From NCBI RefSeq assembly GCF_000015285.1, contig NC_008709.1, forward strand, positions 1,674,001-1,738,000: a DNA stretch of 64,000 nt. The letters run 5' to 3'. The stretch is from Psychromonas ingrahamii 37 (lineage in GTDB: Bacteria; Pseudomonadota; Gammaproteobacteria; Enterobacterales; Psychromonadaceae). The position numbers and the translations under genes were made by a program. Shown here piece by piece: positions 9,513 through 18,153 of the stretch. The number at the start of each line of letters is the position of its first letter. Position 1 is the stretch's first letter. The notes below the pieces were generated by a model. That model was given only the letters and a program-made list of their open reading frames with translations. It was not told the origin of the DNA and did not search any database.

Positions 9513-10088
9513 ATTATCAACACATTAGTTGAATATCCGTATTTATTGGTGCCGTTAGTCTTTTTTGCCAGAGTAGCTGACGTTTCTCTTGGGACATTTA
9601 GAACAATTGTTATTTTTCGTGGCCACAAATTTCTGGCCTCCTTTATTGGTTTTTTTGAAATTATTATTTGGTTAGTTGCATCAGCCCAGGTTTTGACAAA
9701 CCTTGATCAGTGGTATCTTGCATTAGCTTATGCCAGTGGTTTTTCCGTCGGTAACTATGCTGGCATTTCGATTGAAAATCGTTTTGCAATTGGTAATGAA
9801 CTGATACGTTGTATATCATTCAATCGCGATGTCCTAGCAGGAAAATTACGTGAGGAGGGATTTAAGGTGGTTTCATTCGATGGTGATATGGGGGAAGCTT
9901 ATCCTGTTGAACTTCTGCTTGTTATTGAAAAAAGGCGTAATGTTCCTTCGCTCATCCAGTTAATTAAAGATCTTGATCCGACTGCCGTTTATTCCGTATC
10001 GGATGTGAAAAGCGTTTATGAGGGGCCAGATATTTTTCCTCGGCGTAGTCTATTGCATAGTACATTAATGCTTCTGGGAAAGCGTTGA
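9513..10088 (+). CDS. UPF0316/DUF2179-type membrane protein, probable AUU start
   Basis: The protein reads INTLVEYPYLLVPLVFFARV and continues DVSLGTFRTIVIFRG, the conserved first helix and loop of UPF0316 proteins, then two more membrane helices and a soluble C-terminal domain. The nearest standard start is TTG at 9546, which would remove the first helix and has no ribosome site. Instead AAGGAG at 9502-9507 lies six bases before an in-frame ATT at 9513. The family normally starts with a similar NTL-x-YP segment, so ATT is the likelier start. The function is unknown; it follows the calcium exchanger closely. Confidence 0.75.
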   Translation: MINTLVEYPYLLVPLVFFARVADVSLGTFRTIVIFRGHKFLASFIGFFEIIIWLVASAQVLTNLDQWYLALAYASGFSVGNYAGISIENRFAIGNELIRCISFNRDVLAGKLREEGFKVVSFDGDMGEAYPVELLLVIEKRRNVPSLIQLIKDLDPTAVYSVSDVKSVYEGPDIFPRRSLLHSTLMLLGKR

Positions 10089-10365
10089 TAACAGAAAGGC
10101 TTTAAAATGAATACTAGTGATACAGAAAGTGATGTTTACACTTGATTATGAATTTGCTTCATCCCGTCCTGTTGTTCATTATGTTTGTCCAGTTAGTGGT
10201 ATTGCTATAATTTAGTGAGAAAATGTCTTTTGTCACTTTTATCGTGTGCGACAATCATCACTACAATAGTAGATTTTTCCATATAATAAAAAGCTAATTA
10301 ATGATTGATTTTTCCTTTTGATAATGGCTTAATGCTTTCTTATTTTTTCACCTCTGAATTTGAAT
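10089..10365. promoter_or_regulatory. Presumed promoter region of the cus-type operon
   Basis: About 270 AT-rich bases ahead of the copper-efflux genes. AAAATG followed by TTGTCA near 10219-10238 recalls half of a CusR box but the spacing is wrong for the E. coli consensus, so I do not call a site. No coding sequence was found. Confidence 0.25.
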
Positions 10366-10716
10366 ATGAAGCGATTTGTCACATTAATATTGATGCTCAC
10401 AGCACTGATAACTTTCACCCAGAAAGTCACGGCGTTTGCACCTCTATTAGAAAGTGAAATGGTTTCGATGATGAATTGCACAATGTCTTCGGGTCTAAAC
10501 GAACCAAAAATGGAGATGAGTCAAATAGATTGTGGTACTGATGGAATGCCTTATAGCATGGATTGCCAAAGCTATTGTGTAACCTCGGAGCTTCATTTTA
10601 TTGGAGATGATCACCTGGTTAATCAACCAGAGTTACAACTTCCTTACCAAACGCGCATTTCTGGCGCCCCTTATTACCTTCCTGAGTCCTTATATCGTCC
10701 CCCCTTTATAGGTTAA
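10366..10716 (+). CDS. Small exported protein heading the copper efflux cluster
   Basis: A protein of 116 residues with an N-terminal signal peptide (MKRFVTLILMLTALITFTQK, cleavage after about residue 24) and a mature part with several Met residues (MVSMMNCTMSS, MEMSQ, MPYSMD) and four Cys (NCT, DCG, DCQSYC). Such Met/Cys content ahead of cusC suggests a periplasmic copper-binding or sensing role, but I recognise no named family. An earlier TTG at 10360 is possible; ATG 10366 gives a normal signal peptide. No strong ribosome site is visible. Confidence 0.6.
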   Translation: MKRFVTLILMLTALITFTQKVTAFAPLLESEMVSMMNCTMSSGLNEPKMEMSQIDCGTDGMPYSMDCQSYCVTSELHFIGDDHLVNQPELQLPYQTRISGAPYYLPESLYRPPFIG

Positions 10717-10900
10717 CTGTTTTTTTGTTCAGTTTTTAGCTGAATCAAGGTTTTGATTTTTAGTGCGTTAATTCGCCTCTTTATCAAAAAACAGATTGAT
10801 TTATTTTTACCGAACTCCTGTATTTAAAGCTTCTTATTGTTCTTTTTTTGAAAAAAGAGATGAGTTGGCAATAAAAAGGAGTTCGTAATAAAGGAAAGTG

Positions 10901-12214
10901 ATGATGAAAATCACCTCATATGTTTTATTAAAAAACCATTTTGCTGTTAATAGACTATTTAACAGCCTGTTTAGTTTAACGTTTTTGTTTAGTTTTAATC
11001 TTTTTGCACAGGGCATTAGTCTTCATGATGCCTCGCTGATGGCGATTAAATCCGACCCCGCACAGCAAATTTATCAATCCCAACAAGCTGCATTGATTGC
11101 ACAGGGCATTGCCGGATCGACGCTGGCCGACCCTATGATTAAGCTTGGCATGGCTAACGTGCCGACGGATAGTTTTCAATTAGATAAAGATCCTATGACC
11201 CAAATCACGGTTGGCTTATCACAACAATTTAGCCGTGGTTCGCAACGTGAATTGACTCAGGAAGGCTTTAATCAACGCGCTGATATGACGGTTTCTTTAG
11301 GGTTAGATCGCAAGTTAACTGTTAAAAAAAGCGTGCGTGAGCTGTGGCTTAAAATTCTGTTTATTGATAAATCATTACGAATAGTAAAAGAAAATAAAAA
11401 ACTCTTTTCAGGTTTTTACCAAGATTTGCAGGCGAAATTTTCTTTAGGACTTACTGAGCACGAAGATTTAATTTTAGCAGAAATTGAGATCAGTAAATTT
11501 GATGAAAAAATTGCTGCGTTAAATCAACAATCACTTAATTATCGCAGTTTGTTAAGTGAGCATATCGGCGAATATGCCTATCAGACACTGCCGAGTGCAA
11601 TACCGCAATGGCCAGAAACCCTGTCCTATGTAAAGGCCGTTAATGCCAATAATACCGAGCATTATGAATTGCTTAGCAATCACCCCAAAGCCCAAATGTT
11701 AGTGCAGAGTATAACACTGGCGGATAACGGTATCGAACTTGCTGAGCAGAATTACAAACCCGCTTTTAAACTGGAAGTGGGTTACGGACATCGCTTAAGT
11801 GAGACTGATATGGGCAAACCAAGATCGGATCTATTGAGCGCTTTTGTGTCTATGGATATTCCGTTATTTACCGATAAACGCCAAGATCAAAAACTTATCT
11901 CTGCGCAATATAACAAAGGGCAAAAGCAAGCTGAACATCGTTTGTTATTGCGCCAGCTTAATGCCTTATTAAATGCTGAAATCAGTAATTATCAGCAACT
12001 TCAAGCGCGTCAAATTCGTTACCAGGATAGTCTTCTGAAACAGGCTAAACTGCATACCAGACTGTTAGAGCAAAGTTATCAATCTAATACGCGCCCTTTC
12101 AAAGATGTTATTGATGCCTATATCCACGAGCAGAACCTGACCTTAGAATATCAACAACTGTATTTCGATGGCCTTAAAAGCCTGTCTAACATCCGTTATT
12201 TCCAGGCACTTTAA
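10901..12214 (+). CDS. cusC: Outer-membrane efflux channel, TolC/CusC family
   Basis: About 437 residues with an N-terminal signal segment (hydrophobic to LFSFNLFAQG), then two outer-membrane-efflux repeats rich in long amphipathic helices; SLHDASLMAIKSDP opens the mature protein and helix pairs recur near residues 140-230 and 330-420. It is the outer-membrane tube that joins CusA and CusB to carry Cu(I) or Ag(I) out of the cell. There is no lipobox cysteine, unlike E. coli CusC. GTG at 10898 and ATG codons at 10901 and 10904 compete; AAGGA at 10891 favours the ATGs. cusB follows 12 bases later. Confidence 0.9.
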   Translation: MMKITSYVLLKNHFAVNRLFNSLFSLTFLFSFNLFAQGISLHDASLMAIKSDPAQQIYQSQQAALIAQGIAGSTLADPMIKLGMANVPTDSFQLDKDPMTQITVGLSQQFSRGSQRELTQEGFNQRADMTVSLGLDRKLTVKKSVRELWLKILFIDKSLRIVKENKKLFSGFYQDLQAKFSLGLTEHEDLILAEIEISKFDEKIAALNQQSLNYRSLLSEHIGEYAYQTLPSAIPQWPETLSYVKAVNANNTEHYELLSNHPKAQMLVQSITLADNGIELAEQNYKPAFKLEVGYGHRLSETDMGKPRSDLLSAFVSMDIPLFTDKRQDQKLISAQYNKGQKQAEHRLLLRQLNALLNAEISNYQQLQARQIRYQDSLLKQAKLHTRLLEQSYQSNTRPFKDVIDAYIHEQNLTLEYQQLYFDGLKSLSNIRYFQAL

Positions 12215-12226
12215 TAGGAAAATATT

Positions 12227-13693
12227 ATGCGTTACTTTTTAGTTTTAATTGTTGGTTTATTTTTGGGGATCGTCGCTACCAAGAATCAGCAAATCAATAG
12301 TTTGTTTAGTGCAACACAAAAAACAGCAGAGCCGGAAGTTTTATATTGGGTTGCCCCAATGGATGCAAATTATCAGCGTGATAAACCGGGTAAATCCCCG
12401 ATGGGCATGGATTTAGTGCCTGTTTATGCAGAAAAAAGTGCTGAAGCTGAAAAAGCTGAGCCTAAAATTTTATATTGGGTTGCCCCGATGGATGCGAATT
12501 ATCAGCGTGATAAACCGGGTAAGTCCCCGATGGGCATGGACTTAGTCCCTGTCTTTGAGGAAGCAGGAGGCGAGTCTGAAGCGGGCTTAGTTAAAATCTC
12601 ACCGGCGGTTGAAAATAATCTTGGCGTACGTACAGGAAAGGTGGTTAATGCACCGTTAAATATCTCCATCAACACATTAGGAACAGTACAGGCCAATGAG
12701 AATGCGCTGTGGCAAATCAATAGCCGAGTCTCGGGATGGATTGAAAAACTTTATGTTAAATCCGTGGGCGTTGAAGTTGAAAAAGGGCAAGCGCTGTTTG
12801 ATCTTTATTCCCCAGAGTTAGTGAAAGCACAGGAATCATTATTTAATGCGATTAATTTAAATCGTAGCAATTTAATTACTTCGTCAAAAGCGCGTTTACA
12901 GGCATTAGGGGTAAATCAGGATCAAATTGAAAATATAATCAGAAATAAAAAAGTATTACAAAATATCACCGTCTTCGCACCGCAAAAAGGCACTATTTCG
13001 GAGCTTAAATTAAATGAAGGGGCGTTTATTTCGCCTTCTACTGTGGTGATCACTGCGGTTAATTTAGATACGGTTTGGGTGGACGTTGAAGTGTTTGCCG
13101 CACAAGTATCATTAGTTAAGCTCGGCGATTTAGCATCTATGACCTTAGATTATTTTCCGGGACAGAAATGGGAAGGGCAGGTTGATTTTATCTACCCTGA
13201 AATGAACGCCAGTAATCGTACCCTGAGGGTTCGTCTGCAATTTGATAATCCCACTGCATTATTAAAACCTAATATGTTTGCCAGTGTCACACTGATCCCG
13301 CAAATGAAGCAAAGAACACTGCAAATTCCTCGGGAAGCGGTAATTTATGCCGGTAACATGAATCGCGTCGTATTAGCCTTAGGTGAGGGTAATTTTAAGT
13401 CTGTGCTGGTTAATTTAGGGCTGGAAAACAAAAAATCGGTGGAAGTTTTGTCGGGTTTAAGTGAAGGGCAGGAAATAGTCACCTCGGCGCAATTTCTATT
13501 AGATTCAGAGTCCAGCATCAGTGCAGATTTTGGGCGAATGTTAGAGCTTGATAAAAACAAACAAAGTCAGCCTGAGTCCGATTCAATCGGTGAAGATGAA
13601 GATCTCGATTGGCTTGATTTAGGTGAGCAGTCTGATTTTGGTTTATCAGGAAACAACACTTCAGGACCCGTTGCTCGGAAGGTGACATTATGA
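12227..13693 (+). CDS. cusB: CusB-type periplasmic adaptor with a duplicated metal-binding domain
   Basis: A 488-residue membrane-fusion protein with one N-terminal anchor (residues 1-18). Residues about 36-68 and 79-111 are near-identical heavy-metal-binding modules (LYWVAPMDANYQRDKPGKSP then MGMDLVPV), normally present once. Next come the barrel-sandwich and hairpin domains (NSRVSGWIEKLYV; VFAPQKGTISELKLNEGAFI) and a beta-barrel ending near residue 440. Conserved Met residues in the modules fit Cu(I) capture. The tail is acidic (GEDEDLDWLDLGEQ). It links CusC and CusA and passes copper to the pump. It overlaps cusA by four bases. Confidence 0.93.
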   Translation: MRYFLVLIVGLFLGIVATKNQQINSLFSATQKTAEPEVLYWVAPMDANYQRDKPGKSPMGMDLVPVYAEKSAEAEKAEPKILYWVAPMDANYQRDKPGKSPMGMDLVPVFEEAGGESEAGLVKISPAVENNLGVRTGKVVNAPLNISINTLGTVQANENALWQINSRVSGWIEKLYVKSVGVEVEKGQALFDLYSPELVKAQESLFNAINLNRSNLITSSKARLQALGVNQDQIENIIRNKKVLQNITVFAPQKGTISELKLNEGAFISPSTVVITAVNLDTVWVDVEVFAAQVSLVKLGDLASMTLDYFPGQKWEGQVDFIYPEMNASNRTLRVRLQFDNPTALLKPNMFASVTLIPQMKQRTLQIPREAVIYAGNMNRVVLALGEGNFKSVLVNLGLENKKSVEVLSGLSEGQEIVTSAQFLLDSESSISADFGRMLELDKNKQSQPESDSIGEDEDLDWLDLGEQSDFGLSGNNTSGPVARKVTL

Positions 13694-16600
13694 TTGGTAA
13701 AATTATAAATTGGTCAATTAAAAACCGTATTCTGGTTTTATTGATAACCGCAGCGATTGTCGCTTACGGGGTGTTCTCTGTTCAGAAAACACCGATTGAC
13801 GCCATTCCGGATCTTAGTGATGTGCAGGTTATTATTAAAACCAGCTATCCCGGACAAGCGCCGCAGGTGGTTGAAGATCAGGTCACTTACCCCTTAACTA
13901 CTGCTATGTTATCGGTGCCGGGCGCAAAAACCGTGCGTGGTTATTCATTTTTTGGTGACTCTTACGTCTATATCATCTTTGATGATAATACCGACATGTA
14001 TTGGGCGCGCTCACGTGTTTTGGAATATTTGTCGCAAGTTGCGCCTGATTTGCCGGAGGCGGCACGCTCGGCATTAGGGCCTGACGCCACCGGCGTGGGC
14101 TGGGTCTTTAGTTATGCGTTAGTTGATAAAAGCGGAAAATATGATTTAAGTGAACTCACTAGTTTACAGAATTGGTTTTTAAAGTTTGAGCTACAGACTG
14201 TCCCTGGTGTCTCGGAAGTGGCGACCGTCGGTGGTATGGTCAAGCAGTATCAAGTACGTGTTGATCCTAATAAATTACGTGCTTATAACCTGCCGCTTAA
14301 CAAAATCACTAATGCCATTCAGCAAGCCAACCAGGAAAGTGGCGCCAGTGTGATTGAGATGGGGGAAGCTGAGTATATGGTGCGCACTTCCGGTTATATT
14401 TCATCCATTGCTGATCTTAAAGCTATTCCATTACAAGTAAATGCACAAGGTACACCTCTTTTATTAGGTGATGTGGCGACCATCAATTTAGGTCCGCAAA
14501 TGCGCCGCGGTATTACCGAACTGAACGGTGAAGGTGAAGTAGTCAGTGGCGTGATCGTGATGCGCTTTGGTGAGAATGCACAAGGCGTCATTGCGGCGGT
14601 TAAAGACAAACTTAAAACGCTGCAAAAAAGTTTGCCAGAAGGGGTGGAAATTATTCCCACCTATGATCGTTCTGAATTAATTAATAGTGCAGTACAGAAC
14701 CTTTACTATAAATTACTCGAAGAGTTTATTGTGGTGATCCTGGTATGTGCTGCTTTCCTGTTTCACTTTCGTTCATCATTAGTGGTGCTGTTAAGCCTAC
14801 CCGTGGGGATCTTTGTCGCCTTTATTATTATGTCGTGGCAGGGCATTAACGCCAATATCATGTCATTAGGGGGAATAGCAATTGCCATTGGCGCAATGGT
14901 GGATGGCGCCATTGTAATGATCGAAAACGTGCATAAACACATGGAAAAAACCGAGCTGACCGATGAAAATCGCTGGCAGGTTATCAGCAAAGCGACACTT
15001 GAGGTTGGCCCGGCGCTGTTTTTCTCATTGCTGATTATTACTTTTAGTTTCTTACCCGTTTTTGCCTTAGAGGGACAGTCGGGCAAGATGTTCTCGCCAT
15101 TGGCATTCACCAAAACCTATGCGATGGCGGCTTCTGCGGGTTTAGCAATCACTTTAATTCCGGTATTAATGGGCTATTTCATTCGTGGTAAAGTATTACC
15201 TGAACACAAAAATCCCTTAAACCGTTTTCTGGTGGCTTTATATAAACCTGTGTTGGCCTTTAGTTTACGCTTTCCGTTATTAGCAATCAGTTTTGCATTT
15301 CTGGTGTTATTAGTTGGATTCTATCCGGTGAGTAAAATTGGCAGCGAGTTTATTCCACCGCTTGATGAAGGCGATCTCATGTATATGCCGACCACTTATC
15401 CCGGTATTTCTATCGGTAAAGCGCGCGAGTTATTACAGCAAACCAACAAGCTGATTAAAACTGTGCCAGAAGTGAAAACCGTGTGGGGGAAAATAGGACG
15501 TGCGGAAACCGCGACCGATCCAGCGCCCTTAACCATGATTGAAACGACCATCCAATTTATACCGAAAGATCAATGGCGCGTGGGGTTGACAAAAAAAATG
15601 ATCATAGATGAGCTGGATAGCCTGATTCAGTTCCCCGGTTTAACCAACGCTTGGGTAATGCCGATTAAAACGCGTATCGATATGTTAGCCACGGGCATTA
15701 AAACACCGATTGGGATCAAAATAGCCGGTGCGGATTTAGGTGAAATTGAAAAAATTGGCAAGCAGATTGAGACTATTCTAAAAGATGTCGAAGGCACTGC
15801 ATCGGTGTACGCAGAGCGGGTAACCGGAGGTCGTTATGTAAAAGTGGATATCGACCGTCAAAAGGCTGGACGTTATGGGCTTAACATTGCTGAAATACAG
15901 CAGCTAGTTGCCGTGGCTATTGGTGGTAAAAATATCACCGAAACCATTGAAGGGTTAGAGCGTTATCCGGTTAACTTGCGTTATCCGAATGATTATCGCG
16001 ATTCGGTCAGTGCACTAAAACGCCTGCCGATTGTGACCCCGAGTAAAATGAATATCAGCTTAAGCGATGTGGCTAATGTTTATATAGAAGCGGGTGCGCC
16101 TATGATTAAAACAGAAAATGCGCGTCTTAATGGCTGGATTTTTGTGGATATCGAAAATCGCGACTTAGGATCCTATGTTGAAGATGCACAGCGGATTGTG
16201 AATGAGCAAGTAATCTTACCGGGAGGATATTCACTGGTTTGGTCCGGACAATATGAATATATGGAAAAAGCCAATGCGCGTTTGGCAAAAGTCATTCCGG
16301 TGACGCTGATTATTATCGTTATTCTGCTGTATATGGCCTTCCGCCGAGTCGGAGAAGTCTTGCTGATTTTATCCACACTGCCCTTTGCACTAATGGGGGG
16401 GATTTGGTTGATGTTCTTTCTTGGGTTTAATTTTTCAGTTGCAGTCGGGGTGGGATTTATCGCACTGGCAGGGGTGTCGATAGAAATTGGCGTGATTATG
16501 CTTTTGTATTTAAACCAATCATTAGAAGCTAAAAAACTTCAATGTCTTGAGCATTTTAATGTCAATGATTTAAAAGAAGCAGTAATGGAAGGTGCCGGGT

Positions 16601-16818
16601 TACGTGTGCGACCTGTGATGATGACAGTGGCCGTTGTGGTGATGGGCTTAGTCCCTATTATGTATGGTGAGGGTACGGGATCAGAAGTCATGAAGCGGAT
16701 AGCGACACCTATGATTGGCGGTATGATCAGTGCCATTATTTTGACCCTGCTTATTTTACCTGCGGTGTATTTCCAATGGAAAAAAATCAGTCTGCGTAAG
16801 CAATTTAATATGAAATAA
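13690..16818 (+). CDS. cusA: Heavy-metal efflux RND pump CusA
   Basis: 1042 residues, normal for HME-RND transporters. The N-terminal membrane helix is followed by IDAIPDLSDVQVIIKTSYPG, the Cu/Ag-type signature. Helix 4 carries AIAIGAMVDGAIVMIENVHK, holding the acidic proton-relay residues. Met residues of the periplasmic copper path can be placed at DEGDLMYMPTTYPG, DPAPLTMIETT and RIDMLATGIKTPIG, matching the three-Met cluster of E. coli CusA. The protein uses proton motive force to export Cu(I)/Ag(I) through CusB and CusC. Translation is coupled to cusB (ATGA overlap). A hairpin follows at 16831. Confidence 0.96.
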   Translation: MIGKIINWSIKNRILVLLITAAIVAYGVFSVQKTPIDAIPDLSDVQVIIKTSYPGQAPQVVEDQVTYPLTTAMLSVPGAKTVRGYSFFGDSYVYIIFDDNTDMYWARSRVLEYLSQVAPDLPEAARSALGPDATGVGWVFSYALVDKSGKYDLSELTSLQNWFLKFELQTVPGVSEVATVGGMVKQYQVRVDPNKLRAYNLPLNKITNAIQQANQESGASVIEMGEAEYMVRTSGYISSIADLKAIPLQVNAQGTPLLLGDVATINLGPQMRRGITELNGEGEVVSGVIVMRFGENAQGVIAAVKDKLKTLQKSLPEGVEIIPTYDRSELINSAVQNLYYKLLEEFIVVILVCAAFLFHFRSSLVVLLSLPVGIFVAFIIMSWQGINANIMSLGGIAIAIGAMVDGAIVMIENVHKHMEKTELTDENRWQVISKATLEVGPALFFSLLIITFSFLPVFALEGQSGKMFSPLAFTKTYAMAASAGLAITLIPVLMGYFIRGKVLPEHKNPLNRFLVALYKPVLAFSLRFPLLAISFAFLVLLVGFYPVSKIGSEFIPPLDEGDLMYMPTTYPGISIGKARELLQQTNKLIKTVPEVKTVWGKIGRAETATDPAPLTMIETTIQFIPKDQWRVGLTKKMIIDELDSLIQFPGLTNAWVMPIKTRIDMLATGIKTPIGIKIAGADLGEIEKIGKQIETILKDVEGTASVYAERVTGGRYVKVDIDRQKAGRYGLNIAEIQQLVAVAIGGKNITETIEGLERYPVNLRYPNDYRDSVSALKRLPIVTPSKMNISLSDVANVYIEAGAPMIKTENARLNGWIFVDIENRDLGSYVEDAQRIVNEQVILPGGYSLVWSGQYEYMEKANARLAKVIPVTLIIIVILLYMAFRRVGEVLLILSTLPFALMGGIWLMFFLGFNFSVAVGVGFIALAGVSIEIGVIMLLYLNQSLEAKKLQCLEHFNVNDLKEAVMEGAGLRVRPVMMTVAVVVMGLVPIMYGEGTGSEVMKRIATPMIGGMISAIILTLLILPAVYFQWKKISLRKQFNMK

Positions 16819-16830
16819 CAGCAATATGTT

Positions 16831-16866
16831 GAATCATCTTTTATGGTAAAGGGTGATTCATTTTAT
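16831..16866 (+). terminator. Possible terminator after cusA
   Basis: GAATCATC at 16831 pairs with GGGTGATTC at 16851-16859 (one mismatch), followed by ATTTTAT. It lies 12 bases after the cusA stop, so the next gene probably needs its own promoter or read-through. Confidence 0.5.
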
Positions 16867-16907
16867 CAATCGTTAACACAACAAAATGATTTAAAAGGAA
16901 AACAAAT

Positions 16908-17636
16908 ATGAACATTAAAAAAAGTAAAATAGCATTAGCACTGGGTGTTTCAATCTTTTTAGCAATGCCTCTTTCAAGCGCATTGGCTGATCAAAAGTAC
17001 AATGATGTTAAAGTGGTGCATATGGGGGACACTATGCAGTTTATTAAAAGTGAACTGCGCGGTTATGTAAAAGGAGTTAGAAGTGATGATGCGCAGAAAA
17101 TGCAGCAGCATCTTAATAAGCTCTTAACCTTAAGTGCAATGTCAGCTAATCAATCAGCAGCTAGTATGGATCATGAGCAAATGGGGATGTCTGAAATGGA
17201 GCATGCCAATATGGATCAGGATGATATGGCCATGGATCATTCTAATATGACCGATGGCGATATGAAGATGGATCATTCTAATATGGCTGATGGCGATATG
17301 AAGATGGATCATTCTAATATGGCTGATGGCGATATGGAGATGGATCATTCTAATATGGCTGATGGCGATATGAAGATGGATCATTCTAATATAGCTGATG
17401 GCGATATGGAGATGGATCATTCTAATATGGCTGATGGCGATATGAAAATGGATGGTGCCTCCCATGATATGTCGACTATGGAAGGCATGAGTTCTGCACA
17501 ACATCAGCATATGCTTTATATGCAAGGTATTGCCGGGCTTAATGATCTGTTTAAGCAGTTAGAGAAAGCGCAGGATAAAACTGAAATCAAGTTGATTTTG
17601 GGTAAAGTTAAAGCGCAGCTTAAAAAGAATCAATAA
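16908..17636 (+). CDS. Exported Met/His-rich repeat protein, likely periplasmic copper binder
   Basis: 242 residues with a signal peptide (about residues 1-27, ending SSALA). A central block near residues 90-185 consists of repeats of the 12-residue unit MDHSNMADGDMK or close variants, about seven copies (36-bp DNA repeats at roughly 17190-17455). The Met/His/Asp spacing fits Cu(I)/Cu(II) binding as in other copper-cluster proteins. The C-terminal part is helical (GLNDLFKQLEKAQDKTE). An AAGGAAAAC site precedes the ATG. It resembles no named family closely; its place after cusA supports a copper role. The repeat number may vary between strains. Confidence 0.8.
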   Translation: MNIKKSKIALALGVSIFLAMPLSSALADQKYNDVKVVHMGDTMQFIKSELRGYVKGVRSDDAQKMQQHLNKLLTLSAMSANQSAASMDHEQMGMSEMEHANMDQDDMAMDHSNMTDGDMKMDHSNMADGDMKMDHSNMADGDMEMDHSNMADGDMKMDHSNIADGDMEMDHSNMADGDMKMDGASHDMSTMEGMSSAQHQHMLYMQGIAGLNDLFKQLEKAQDKTEIKLILGKVKAQLKKNQ

Positions 17637-17743
17637 TTATTCGCTTGAGATTGTAATTAATCCAGCAAGGTATCTACTTAGCAGTTGATGGCTAGCTGCT
17701 GTTTGCTTCGTAAGCGAACAATTAAGCAGTGTACTCAGCTCTA

Positions 17744-18031
17744 TTAAAGTTTGAACTGAACATGTCGTGGTAATAAATTACTTAGCTCAGCACCTTTTTC
17801 TCGGCTCGGTAGCGCTTCAAACAGCTTCAGGAAATAAAAATAAGGATTAATATCATGCGTTCGACAGGTCATTACAACGTTGTAAACTATTTCTCTAGTT
17901 TTTGATCCTTTTATCGATTGTGCGAACATCCAGTTTTTTACCCGTCGCAAAAGGGCTAATACCAGAATTGTTCTCAATGGCCTCTGTTCGCTATACTCAA
18001 CATAACAAGTTAACACCTGCCAATAATTCAA
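17744..18031 (-). pseudogene. IS66-family transposase, C-terminal remnant
   Basis: The minus-strand reading includes RRVKNWMFAQSIKGSKTREI then VVMTCRTHDINPYFYFLKLF and LSNLLPRHVQF. This is the order seen at the C-terminus of IS66 transposases (GRKNWLF, a short Tyr/Ser segment, TCR-x-x-x-INPY, then a leucine-rich tail). Only about 95 of more than 500 residues remain and no IS ends are recognisable. It marks a past insertion between the cus genes and the two-component system. The remaining sequence on each side, 17637-18153, shows no other gene. Confidence 0.7.
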
Positions 18032-18153
18032 TTTGCAGGATACCGCCTTGCCTAAATAGCTTTCTATGACTTTATATTCCTTTCTAAAAATTTAAATACC
18101 AAATCTGATGGTTTTCTATTTATTGATGCTTGGTAAAATCAATACTATTACTT

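Noticed and set aside
10215-10240. CusR box upstream of the cus operon
   Set aside because: Only loose half-site similarity with wrong spacing relative to the E. coli consensus.
17154-17525. Minus-strand His/Ile-rich reading of 123 residues
   Set aside because: It is the mirror of the Met-rich repeat gene on the plus strand.
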